Positions 1 to 10,200 of a stretch of DNA of 29,548 nt are shown one piece after another (position 1 is the first letter of the stretch; each line of letters begins with the position of its first letter). Under the pieces are notes generated by a model, which was not told the origin of the DNA, searched no databases, and worked only from the letters and a program-made list of their open reading frames with translations. Source of the DNA: Chara braunii (lineage: Eukaryota > Streptophyta > Charophyceae > Charales > Characeae); assembly GCA_003427395.1 (NCBI GenBank), contig BFEA01000029.1:981870-1011417 (forward strand), in the 5' to 3' direction. A program made the position numbers and the translations under genes.

Positions 1-279
1 GGGCAGGACTGGACTGGACTGAATAACCGCACGGCCTGTGGGGTCAGGCCACGGCCTGGTCCCACAGGCCGGACTGGCAAATAGCCAAATAGGCCCTGGC
101 TGTGGGCCAGGGCAGATGAAGGCCCGCTGCAGTGAGGCTTCACTAGAGGACAGTGATCGTTACTTTTAGAACTACGGGTAGGTTCTCATCTCTCACAGAA
201 ATATCGTATTTGCTCAGTCACAGTCAAGTGACCCATCGACCTCCTGCTATTTCTCTATGGAGTGTGCACGAACGTGGTG

Positions 280-524
280 CTAATTCTGGCTAGGTGCATG
301 TGAGCTACCCACCAGCACATAGCCCCAGTGGGCCCCATCCTTGAGGCAGTCTCCACAGATGCTATGTTTGTGCTCAGGTAACATGAACCTGGCCAGTTTT
401 ACAACCAACTTCAATCCTCCTGGGCATACTAGACAGATGGCTAAGGGGACCTGACCCTTGTCATGGGCAACAGACAGGATGGCGAGGCAAAAGTCAGTGT
501 ACCATGAAAGGATAAATGGATGGT
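280..524 (-). other. Possible exon or coding remnant with two CX2C pairs
   Basis: On the minus strand a long polypyrimidine tract (complement of 531-566) ends in TTGTAG (complement of 525-530), which looks like a plant 3' splice site. Directly after it an open frame runs 81 codons to a TAG at 280-282. The peptide contains CLVC and, 22 residues later, CGDC, followed by a hydrophobic, tryptophan-containing tail; a CX2C-X22-CX2C layout would suit a zinc ribbon or treble clef. No start codon, second exon or homologue is visible. I do not recognise the family. An 81-codon open frame can arise by chance in a window this size, so this is a candidate only; it could also be a transposon remnant. Confidence 0.22.
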
Positions 525-566
525 CTACAAGAGAGAGAGGGAGGAGGGAGGAGTGGGAGGGAGGAG

Positions 567-597
567 AGAATCTGCCAGATCTGATCTGGCAGATTCT
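567..597. repeat. Perfect 31-bp palindrome beside a purine tract
   Basis: Arms 567-581 and 583-597 are exact reverse complements with a single-base centre (582). A strand-pure GA-rich tract (528-566) abuts the left arm. No function can be read from this; it could extrude as a hairpin. Confidence 0.85.
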
Positions 598-690
598 GAC
601 CTAGAATTGAATTGATGCCACCTTTTCTCCAACTCAGAAGAATCGCCTACACACGGTGAGAACAGGATAGGACCCCACTTTGGGCCCAAA

Positions 691-858
691 AACCTCTCTG
701 CTGATGCTGTACTTTCCCTTTCTAAAATTGACATTTCGTTAAAATTGACATTTTTTATAAAATTTTACGCCTAAAACCTCTCTGCTGCTGCTGTACTTTC
801 CCTTTCTAAAACTGACATTTCGTTAAAATAGACATTTTTTATGATTTTTTACTATTTT
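691..858. repeat. Two tandem copies of an 84-bp AT-rich unit
   Basis: Copies start at 691 and 775, each opening with AACCTCTCTGCTG and containing TTTCCCTTTCTAAAA followed by two GACATTT motifs. A few substitutions separate them. The second copy runs into the foldback element that follows. Confidence 0.8.
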
Positions 859-1225
859 CACGAAGTTTGGCATCCAAGAAAAAACTGAGTTTTTAAGCGT
901 GTTTTTGTGCCCACGACATTGGACCATTGAACTGAGTTTTTAAGCGTGTTTTTGTGCCTACGACATTGGACCATTGATGGTCCGGCGTCCTGGGGATTCC
1001 GGAGTCCGGACCATCTGATGTATCTCGATGTAAAGTACCGTCAAAATACATCCGAGGGTAAAAAAAAACTGAACAAAAATAGAGGCACATCAGATGGTTT
1101 GGCATCCTGGGGACGCCGGACCATCAGTGGTCTGATGTGGTCTGCACAAAAAAATGCAAAAAAATACTGTGTTTTTTAGGAAGATCAATTTCGTGAAAAT
1201 AGTAAAAAATGTCAATTTTAACGAC
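812..1225. mobile_element. Foldback (MITE-like) element
   Basis: The outer arm at 813-861 is the reverse complement of 1185-1225 (shared core CGTTAAAATNGACATTTTTT, with an extra ~10 bp in the left arm, then TTTTCACGAA). A nested inner pair, 971-994 and 1108-1131, shares GATGGTCCGGCGTCC. There is no coding capacity. Terminal boundaries and target duplication are not clear, so the superfamily is not assigned. Confidence 0.6.
884..977. repeat. 47-bp tandem repeat, two copies
   Basis: 884-930 and 931-977 are the same 47-bp unit beginning ACTGAGTTTTTAAGCGTG and ending GGACCATTGA, with one C/T difference seen. It lies inside the foldback element and lengthens its left side. Confidence 0.85.
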
Positions 1226-1307
1226 TCGAAAATGCCTGTTCTAAGGCGAAATAGCGAGGTGATATGAGCATCCTCGCTAAATTAAATGAGGACTCAGGAC
1301 CCTGGAT

Positions 1308-1441
1308 GTGAAACTTCCATCTATTGGTGGAGAGCGGCACCTGCTGGGAGTCGGGTCCAGCGTCGCTGTATTACACAGGCTTGGTCATATTGGGACCATG
1401 TGTCTTTGTAGACCAATATTTTTTTTTTTTTTTTTTTTTTT
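1308..1441 (+). repeat. Conserved repeat core (copy d) followed by poly-T
   Basis: 1311-1365 matches the ~55-bp core also seen at 1998-2058, 3793-3854 and 11960-12013 (reverse). The shared words are CCATCTATTGGTGG, CACCTGCTGG and GGTCCAGCGTC. A 23-T run follows at 1419-1441. Here the core precedes the T run, unlike the copies at 1911 and 3702. Confidence 0.6.
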
Positions 1442-1756
1442 AAAGGCTAATTCTTTAAGCCCAACCAATTCAATTACCTGTCAAATCTGGACAAGACAGC
1501 CTTTCAGGCCTTTTCTATTGTCATTTTAGTATTACGGGGAACCCCGTAGCAGCCACATCCGTGTTCAAGCCTCCAACGAGGGAACATGCGGGCGCTGCAC
1601 CCACCAGCAGGTGCGATACCTGCTACAGTAGGTGGGCGATACCGGCCAGGGGTCAGCCAGTAGCATCATGACGGAGCTTCTTCGATGGGCCAGTCACTGT
1701 GCCTCCCCTCCGGTCCCCTCCCCCTATGAACATCAACAGTCTCTGCTCGATGCCAC

Positions 1757-1905
1757 TTGGGGGAACCAACGACATATCTAGCTCAGTTGGTAAGGCACGC
1801 AAGTGGCATTCAGGAGGTCTTGGGTTCAATCCCCATTGGCCTCATGCACCTTCCTGGGCAAGCTTGGCGCCCGCCACCTAGAGACCAAGATTTGTGTTAT
1901 GCCCT
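1757..1905 (+). mobile_element. tRNA-derived SINE (head with pol III A and B boxes)
   Basis: TAGCTCAGTTGG at 1779-1790 fits the internal pol III A box, and GGTTCAATCC at 1823-1832 fits the B box, about 32 bp apart as in tRNA genes. The segment resembles a tRNA D arm and T arm, but the acceptor stem does not pair well, so a functional tRNA gene is unlikely. The downstream tail ends in a pyrimidine/T run (1907-1929). The limits are approximate; upstream sequence back to about 1532 could belong to it. Confidence 0.6.
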
Positions 1906-1910
1906 ATCCC

Positions 1911-2220
1911 TTTTTTTTTCTTTTTTTTTAATGAAACACGCTCCCTCCAGTGCTAGTGGTGCTGGTAAAAGCAAACACCGCTAGCACCTGGGGAGGGGCT
2001 CCATCTATTGCTGGGGAGCTTCACCTGCTGGAAAGTGGGTCCAACGTCCCATATACAGAATAACTCAAGAGGATATCAGGAAGACATCTGAGAGACGCCT
2101 GCCAGCATTGATCACTCTGGAATCCAGAGGATTGACTGAGCAGGTTATTAAAAAAAGGGGGAGAACCTCTTCGCCCTGTGCCAGGCGCTAGATACCAACT
2201 AATACAAACTAGCTCCTCCG
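1911..2220 (-). mobile_element. Short interspersed repeat, copy a (poly-A end on minus strand)
   Basis: This segment aligns along its length with 3702-4010: a T run, AGTGNTAGTG, CTAGCACCTGGGGAGGGGC, the conserved core at 1998-2058, GTCCCATATACAG, GCCAGCATTGAT, GGATTGACTGAGCAG, then A and G runs and AACCTCTTCGCCCTG. Read on the minus strand it ends in poly-A, as a retroposed element would. No ORF and no clear pol III boxes were found, so it is either a SINE of unknown head or the tail of a larger retroelement. Confidence 0.6.
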
Positions 2221-2589
2221 TCCCCCCGACTTTCCCTACGCACCCTGCCCCAGTCATTTCAACCACCCAATCGCAACTATCAATTTCTCTGTTCTCCATC
2301 ATGATAACTGCTGACCCCTTTTTTTACAGCTCGAGTTTGCTTTTTTTACAGAGCATTACATATTGAATTTCATGAAAGGATGGGCAAGATGACTGCCTCT
2401 TCGGTCCTACATGAGCCGCCAAATCAATCGTGACACAGCTAGCTAGATCCAACCTTACTCTCTATCTCTTTTCATTCTTTTTGGACCAGGAGGGCCTGCC
2501 TGTTCAGCTACCAACTAGCTGCCGGATGTGACATGATTTAACCATCAGGACTTCTTCACTCCGGTGGAAAAAAACATCAGTCAGCTATA
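2221..2589. other. No feature recognised
   Basis: T-rich low-complexity stretches lie near 2318-2350. No convincing coding frame or repeat boundary was seen. On the minus strand this could continue the 3' UTR of the LINE fragment that the MITE at 2590-3024 interrupts. Confidence 0.3.
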
Positions 2590-3024
2590 GGGCCTCGCTG
2601 CACTACTCTAGACTCTCCAAGTTTCGAGAGTGGGTAGTCGCTGCACTTTCTCTTGATCGGGAAACTCTCGAAACCCGATCGAGAGTTGTCAGAAGGCACG
2701 CTATAAAGCCGCTCTCGGAACGTCGAGAGTCGCCCGCCTGCAAAAAACGAATTTGCAAGTGTGCTCGCGAGTTGCCCGCCAACCGGCTTGTTTTTCGAGA
2801 GTGGACCTCCTATCCCGACGGCCAGACCAGCCTGGCGTTGTCCCGTAGCGTAGTGGCACAGATCTTCTATCGAGTCCGACAACGCCCAGGGTTTTGAGAG
2901 TGCATCTAGTTTAACAGGAAGAGTAAGTGTAGCGAAGGCGAGTATTTCGAGAGTCTCGCCTCTCTGACAATGCTAGTCGAACTCTCGAAATATTTCGAGA
3001 GTCTAGAGTAGTGCAGCGAGGCCC
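2590..3024. mobile_element. MITE with perfect 28-bp terminal inverted repeats
   Basis: 2590-2617 and 2997-3024 are exact inverted copies beginning GGGCCTCGCTGCAC. The 435-bp element contains many copies of TTTCGAGAGT or its complement ACTCTCGAAA in both orientations, arranged like subterminal transposase-binding repeats. The GGGCC-type terminus and an imperfect 3-bp flank (ATA left, TTA right) suggest a PIF/Harbinger (Tourist-like) origin, but the target duplication is not clean. No transposase ORF is present. It sits just 3' of the minus-strand LINE fragment. Confidence 0.85.
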
Positions 3025-3701
3025 TTAATGTTGGAGGCCTTTTCATCAGCTCGAAACCATTGCAGATCTACTAATGCCAATTCAGAAGGTGGAAGAAAAT
3101 CATAGAACAGATCCGGTGATCTCAAGGAAACCCGTGGTTGAAGATCAAACCATGTACGAAAAGAGATGTCGTAGTCTCTATTTAGTACTTCATCTGCTTT
3201 CCCACCAGGCCATTTGATTTCTCCCAGCTTCTCCCTTGAGGTGTCCCCAAGCCAGCTAACTTTTTATGTCCTTTTTTTGAGTCAGTGTCCTACGTGTGAT
3301 TTCTGTTGTGGACCACTGTGCTCTGATTTTTGTTTGAACAAAGTTTTGGACTGTCTCAGGGACTTCTTTACCTTCTATCCTTGCCTCTTCCCATGACAGC
3401 ACACATCTAGGCCCAAAGTATTGCCTTTCTTCCTATATTGAATAGATTTGTTTGAAATTCTGATAGATCTTCCACCATAGGAATCCAGTGTCGCCAATCT
3501 CATGGTCATTCTAAACCTGTACGTTTAGTCCATACCTGGTCCCATCTTCTCCAAAGCAGTCTGGCCACCGGGCATTGTAGAAATATATGTTCAATAGTTT
3601 CCCTAATCTTTCTGCTTGGAATTGCTGAAACACAGTTGGGCCACCATGGCAGTGCTAAGCCCCCTTGTTCAAATGATGGGTGATCAATTAGGCAATCATA
3701 G
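3025..3701 (-). pseudogene. LINE ORF2 3' fragment (zf-RVT to C terminus)
   Basis: Translated on the minus strand, this fragment aligns with the C-terminal part of the LINE ORF2 at about 10990-11695. It shares the zf-RVT signature (KIRETIEH, then a cysteine and LLWRRWD) and the terminal PPSELALVDLQW. It is a separate, diverged copy with several in-frame stops and at least one frameshift. Two TGA codons stand exactly where the full-length copy has tryptophans (its WPWDW stretch), and a TAG stands at the tryptophan after ILWV. The reverse transcriptase part is missing: a poly-T-headed repeat abuts its 5' side (3702) and the MITE abuts its 3' side (3024). It is non-functional. Confidence 0.8.
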
Positions 3702-4040
3702 TTTTTTTTTTTTTTTTTTTTTTTTTACAAGAACATGCCCACCAGTGTTAGTGATGCTGATAAGAGCAGACACCACTAGCACCTGGGGAGGGGCTTCATC
3801 TATTGGTGGGGAGCATCACCTGCTGGAAAACAGGTCCAGCGTCCCATATACAGATTGAAGTTAAAGTATATCCGAAGAACAATGTGGGAGGATCCTGCCA
3901 GCATTGATTACCCTGGAGTCCAGGGGATTGACTGAGCAGCAAAAAAGGGGGGGGAACCTCTTCGCCCTGAACCCAACGCCAGATACCTGCTGCTACACAC
4001 TAGTTCCTCCCTCCCACTATCTCTCTTTTTTTCTAGGATG
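3702..4040 (-). mobile_element. Short interspersed repeat, copy b (poly-A end on minus strand)
   Basis: A 25-T run (3702-3726) is followed by sequence homologous to 1929-2220, including the conserved core at 3793-3854 and AACCTCTTCGCCCTG near 3955. On the minus strand the element ends in poly-A and directly abuts the LINE fragment. I found no target duplication. Three ATATCAGAAG-like tandem units at about 4050-4080 lie at its far end. Confidence 0.6.
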
Positions 4041-4080
4041 GCTCAGGAAGATATCAGAAGATATCAGAAGAAGATATCAG

Positions 4081-4398
4081 AGAAGTTGACTGAGAAGTCC
4101 GCCAACCTTACTTGCTCTGGCATCCAGAGGAATAACATGTGCAGATTGCTGAGAAAGGAAAAGAGAAGGAAAAACCCTCTGTAATGCAAAATACCAGTAT
4201 GAGGGGATCTCCTTTTTCATGGGTTGAAAAGACAAAAGGTCCTTTTCATAATAAAACACTAGAAATAAAAAGAACAAATCAACATGCCTCACCCCTTCAA
4301 ATCCCCCTGTCTAATTTGTCCTCAGCAAGAGCTTTTTTTTATCTAAATTTATAAGCCCATTAGAAAACAGGGTGGTAGACAGCGGGGGAAAGAAGACG
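4081..4398. other. Junction sequence and probable LINE 5' UTR
   Basis: No coding frame or repeat is recognised between the short repeat and the LINE ORF1 start. The last tens of bases before 4399 are purine-rich (GCGGGGGAAAGAAGACG) and probably belong to the LINE 5' UTR; the true 5' end of the LINE cannot be placed. Confidence 0.3.
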
Positions 4399-7184
4399 AT
4401 GGTGAAAGCTTACCCACCCCAAATGTTAGCAGAACGAGACGCAGTTTATTAACGACATGCAAATAATTGGGTATTTCATGATGATGCAGCATTCAAATCA
4501 GCCAATGAGAAAATCAAATGGGTAAGTAGAAGACTGACATTCTTCAAAGGAAGTCCAGGCGCTGCTCAAGAAGACTTCCTTATACAGCCTGTTTCATCGA
4601 CAGTCTTTACCATCCTTAGTTTTCATGAAGGGGACAAAATAATAGTTGATGGATGGAGAAAGCTGAGGTGCGATCGATCAGAAGTTCGGATATATCCATG
4701 GGCCCCTCAAAAGCAGGGCCCGGATGAGCGGCGTCGTCAGATGATGGAAAATTTCTATTGGGTGGAATTCCGTCATATCCCAATAGAAATTCAAGCCGTG
4801 TTTATTCATAATTTTGGGGAGATCCATGATATTGTGGACTTCATCGATCCCCTCCCAGCTTTTGCAGCAAGAAGGGATGACTACCTAATGTTAGCTATTA
4901 ATCATCCTTCAAATCTGCCTTTTAACATGGACGATGTCATTCCTTATAGAGTAGGGAGGAAGGAATTTCACATTCACACAACACACAAACTGCGTCCGTG
5001 GTGCTTCCGATGCAAAGCCTACGGTCACCTCAGTACATATCAGACATGTGAACAAAACCCAACACGGAGACAGAGGGCGACAGGGAGGTTGATCAGAGAT
5101 CCTTTTAAAAGTAATTTGTGGAGGACCGTGAATCAGGGACACGAGGGATGGGTATACATCGAGGGGGGAGGCAAGGGCACAAAATCAAAAGGATGGACAT
5201 GGNAAAAAGAGNGGGATCCAAATTGGGATTCAAAGCCCCCAGACAGTTGGACTCCTCCGGAATCAGTAGACAGGGTAGTAAACAAAAACACCTCCACCGC
5301 CTCCCCTTCGCCCTCTAAGTCTCAGTCCTTACCAAGTTCCTCAAAGATGACAGCTTCAGCTAAATCGGATCAGGAAAAAGAAGGAAAAAATGCATCATCT
5401 ACACCAGAACCAGATCCACAAAAATATGTAAATGAAGCTGAGTCCATCATCAACAACAAAGATTTGCCACCTCAGTCCACGAAGGGTCAAAAAGATGAAA
5501 ACCAGCAAGACAAAGATCTGGAAATGGAACAAGAATTGGACAATGAACAAGAAACCTCAATAGATCTACCCCTCTCAAGGAGAAGTGGAAAGAAAAAGAA
5601 GAAAATAATAATAAGAGGAAGACCTCATCATCAACAAAAATGGAGGCCCAAGTTAGGTACAAAAAGGGGAGCGTCGCAGGCATCACAGCCTGTGGAAACA
5701 ACACAGTCTCACAAGCAGGAGGGGGACCTCCAGCAGGATCTTTTTAGTGAAGCTTTTGCGCCTGCGCCTATGGACATTGACTCGGAACAGCCCGTAGAAG
5801 ATAGTCCTATGACTGAGGTTCCTCCTTCATGAGACGAAGAGCTCATCACGGTGGAACACAAAATGATACAGCTGGCGGAATGGTTTCTCCAAGAACTAAA
5901 AGAAAAATATGGGGAAGCCACTACTGAGTTCTGGGACGCCTCCTATGTACAACTTATTAACTTAATGAATATCAGTCCTTCCTTGAAACAGGTATTGACC
6001 GATGGACTCCCACAAGGAGCTAAATGGACAATAGTCAGTCGTCATATGTTCAAGGCAATAATGGACATGTTTCAACCTCCCACTCCTCCACCAGAGGAAA
6101 GTAAGGAGGAAAAAAACATCGAGATGACAACAGCTTTGGTGCCCTCTCAAACGCAATATAAGGGATCTGTAGAAACAAGTTGAGAGGGACAGCTTGTCAT
6201 CGAGGGAGATAACAGAAAAGAAATACAAGGTAGTATAATCTATGTGGACAATAATGGTCAGACGGCTCTTCAGTCTCCCTCCCTTGCTGACAGCCAAGTG
6301 GAAGTTCCAAGGCAAATAATAGACGGAGATACTAATGGACAGATAATATTTTCACAAGTAATAGCAATGAATGATATCACAATCAACACTAATGACATGG
6401 AGGTTGAGGGCACCTGCCTACCCCCCTCGCAGGTTGACCAAGAAATGATTTACCAAGAGACGTCTGCACAAGAACAATCTCAGGAGGGGGGAGTGCAAAA
6501 AGAAGACACCCTGAAGGAAGTCATAATAAATAAAGAAAAAAAGGATATGATCACTTCGCAATCAACTCATGACGTTCAAACGTCTATACAACAAGCTCAC
6601 ATGGATGCGAGTCCAAGGATAATCCATAATGATGAGTCACACTCCTCTTCCATTCTGACAAAACAAGAGGCAGGCAAAAGGCAAAAAATGAGGAATGTGC
6701 TAGAAAGAGGACAGATGATAAGACCTCAACCTCCTAAGGGCAACCTCATCATACCAGTAAGGAAAAAAGGAGGGAAATGGGAGGTGGGTCTCTCACCAAT
6801 AGGTCAAGACCAATATGGGGGTGTCACTCTGAGAGGATAGTCAACATATGTCGAATACCAAAGTGTTGGGGATCGTACGTTCAAACGGGATATGTGTGAT
6901 TTCCTATTAAAACACTATGATCCTGGACCACAAGCAACCCTTACAGAAACGGGTGACAAGGCTCATATGGCGAAAGGGACACGTTTGTTCGCTTTGAGGA
7001 ACAGAAAGAGGCAGGGTTGAGATGGTTTTCCCACGCAGCTTTGCTTGATTTACAGAGTCTTAAGATTAAAGCAAATGTGGTGTGGTCGGCATCAGACATT
7101 TTTGCCTTTCTCAGCATTTTGCTGCGAAGAGGCATCCTACAGACTGCTGTAGATTTGGACAACGGTTTTTGGATCCGTCTCTAA
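4399..7184 (+). pseudogene. LINE ORF1, nucleic-acid-binding protein, broken
   Basis: A single reading frame runs from ATG 4399 with in-frame stops at 4450 (TAA), 5830 (TGA), 6181 (TGA) and 6838 (TAG). Coding-like sequence then continues to about 6985, shifts frame, and ends at TAA 7182-7184, 44 bp before ORF2. The N-terminal ~200 residues resemble the DUF4283-type domain of plant LINE ORF1 proteins (weak, by pattern). They are followed by a knuckle CFRC-KAYGH with the last cysteine six residues on (CX2CX4HX6C, longer than the usual spacing). A long polar, Q/K/E-rich low-complexity middle follows. N bases at 5203 and 5212 blur two codons. Such proteins bind the LINE RNA. This one cannot be made whole. 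Its ~930-codon span seems long for an ORF1. Confidence 0.75.
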
Positions 7185-7228
7185 AAACACTAAAGAAGGT
7201 GGTTCTTTTATAATAAGATGAGGTAAAG

Positions 7229-10200
7229 ATGGACGCAATACAAGCTTATTATGGAAAGAACCCATCCTGGCAGCGTGCAATCAAAACAGCAGACTTGGAT
7301 CTCAGATCATTAAATGTAAATGGCCTTGCGACGGCAGACGCGATAAAAAGAAAAGCTATATTGGAACAATTGAAAGGCGTGGGAGGTAGATCGTGGCCTG
7401 ACATCATATGCATACAGGAAACACATCTCACCAACTCTCCCATTCATATCAGGGCTCACAACACGATATGGCCGTTCGATAAGCTTAGTGCACCGACCTC
7501 AAGAAACGGGTCAGCAAGTACAACCATTTGGATACCACCAGACTCTAGAGCTCAAGTAGTCCAATGGGTGCCAGATAAAGAGCAGGGTCGATGAATATCT
7601 GCCATCTTTACGATTGGACCAGATGTTATATGTGTGATTAATGTATATGGACCAAATGAAATTGAAGATAGAATCAGGTTTTTTCAAGATATAAGAAGCC
7701 AGATACCGGAAGGGATCCCTTTAGTTATGGCAAGGGACTTCAATGCAGCTCCGGATAGATGGTTGGATCGTTGGAAGATTCCCTCTCCATGTCCTCCTTA
7801 TATAGAAGAGGACAAAAATATTATACAAACCTTGTGCAAAAATGAACGTCTGTTTGACTCGTACCGGAGAATATTCCCACGAGAAAGATTATTCACATGC
7901 ATACGAAATCAAGGTAATCGCCTTCAATCTAAATCTAGAATAGACCTCATACTCATGTCAGAAGATCTAGAGAGAGCTCTTATAGGGGCAACAATTTTCC
8001 CACAAAGCCCATGGACTGGGGCAGATCATAAACTGTGTTCAGTCCTCTTGTCTCTAAAAAAAAAAACAGATCAGGGAAAGGGAGTGTACAAACTAAATAC
8101 ATCTTTGTTATCATATGATATCTTTAAAAAGTATTTAGCAGATGTATGAGAATATTGATACTCGATGTTAGAAAGACAGGATTCATATATCTCTTGGTTC
8201 AACAATGGGTTGTGTTTTCTTGCAAGAAAATGTAATGAATTTTTTTAATTACAAGCAAAAAACAAACATTTACAAGAAATATAAATTCAGGAACAAATCT
8301 TAAATTATGAATCTCTGGACCATGTAAATGACTTTTCGCAAACTATCAACAGAAGAACCGATGGACACATCCTTTTTTGCTATGGCTCGATCACGAGCGA
8401 AACGCTCCTCTATAAATATCCTATGTGACCACGACGCTTCTCAGGATCCCACGGTACCAGTATCTTCAGCTACAAGTCTGAAAGTTGCCTATAACTTTTT
8501 CAAAAACCTGTTCAAATCATCAAAAGACCCTACTCGGACTCTGGAAGATGACCAAACCACTCACCTCTTCTTAGAACCATTGTTCCAGTCCATTACCGAT
8601 AGACACTGTAAGAGTATTGGAAAATCTCTAACCAAAGATGAAATTTGGACGACATTAATACAAATGGAGGAAGACAAGACCCCGGGGGTGGATGGTCTTC
8701 CCAAGGAATTTTGGGAAACCATGTGGTCCATCCTTTCACCCTACTTAATGCAATACTTTAAAGAGGTTTGGGAGACTGGTGAAATGGGCGAGATAGTGAG
8801 TCAAGGAATACTCACGTTATTATATAAGAAGTGAGAAAAATCAAACATCAGAAACTATAGACCAATAACCTTACTAACGGTAGTATACAAATTGTTAGCA
8901 ACAGCTCTTGCAAACCGTATGATCCCAGTGATGGCCGATATAATCCATCCCTCTCAAACAGGTTTTATAAATGGTCGCCACATACAAGATAACATCTTAT
9001 TAATTAATAAAATGGTTAAAATAGCGTGACAATCTAAGCAGAATACAACTGTGGTTTTCATAGACTTCGAAAAAGCATATCATCATGTCGATTGGCGTTT
9101 CTTAGACGCCTGTTTGCAAAGGTTGAATTTTGGTCCGAATTTGCGTAGATGGGTTAATATTCTCCATACAAATGCTACTACACGCATTCTTGTGAATGAG
9201 CTGCTATCTCCGGAAATCCATATACAAAGATCAGTTAGACAAGGAGACTCTTTGACCCCTTTCCTTTTCGTGATTGTGATGGAGGCCCTGGGTGCCAACC
9301 TTAGAGCAAATCATAATATTAAACGTCTAACTATCTCAGGTATACCGGAAGAGGCAATACCAATAGCCTCAATGTTTGCAGATGACCTAACGATCATAAT
9401 AGAGGCCTCGAAGGCAAATATGGAGGAAATAAAAAATTTGCTGGATAAGTTCTCAACACTCTTAAACATGGTGGTTGATTGGGGAAATAAAATGCAAGGA
9501 TGGTGGATCCACTCAAATGGTGTTCGGCCGCCTGAAGTCCCCAAGTACAATGGTTGCCCCTAGAGGCCCCACTGAGAGTTTTGGGAGTATCTTTGTCTGC
9601 CTCTGGTAAACCTATATCCAATGATGACTGAATTTCAAATCCTGCGATACAAAAAATGAAACTATGGAAGAATCAACACACCTCACTTTTTGGTAGATCA
9701 CTAGTAATAAATAATGTGTTTTTTTCTTCAATATGGTACAAATCAGCAATCTGGGCAATTAGTAAACCACGAATCAAACACCTCAAAAAACAGGTGACGG
9801 CCTTCCTCTAGAGAGGGAATCATGAGCTAGAGAAAGTTATTCCTAGAGTACCATGGTCTATCCTCATTCAACCAAAATCGAGGGGAGGGTTAGGAATCCT
9901 GGACCCTACCCTACAATGTCAAGCCTTGTCACTACAATGGATGATTGATCTCATTTTAAGAATCGGCAAACCTTGGCAACCTTTGGCTCTACAACAAAAT
10001 AGGAAACTGACATCGATAGCTCCACCTGGAGTACATCTCCTTACTTGGGTAGAGAACTTATTTTGTAACATCCCTCGTCCTTCTACTCACTCAAGACTAG
10101 GAGGGGAAAGAGGCGCAGCCTGTAGGGATCTACTCCTAGATAACCTATGGGTGTCCCTACTAAGGACATGGAGAAAGCTACCTTTTCCTAATAAACCCAC

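Noticed and set aside
525-700. CRISPR-like or satellite array in the repeat-rich left part
   Set aside because: The repeats come in at most two tandem copies with no regular spacers.
1771-1850. Functional tRNA gene
   Set aside because: A and B boxes are present, but the acceptor and anticodon stems do not pair well and no normal 3' end is seen; a SINE head fits better.
2577-2882. 101-codon minus-strand frame as a gene
   Set aside because: It lies inside the MITE and includes its repeated subterminal motifs and one terminal inverted repeat.
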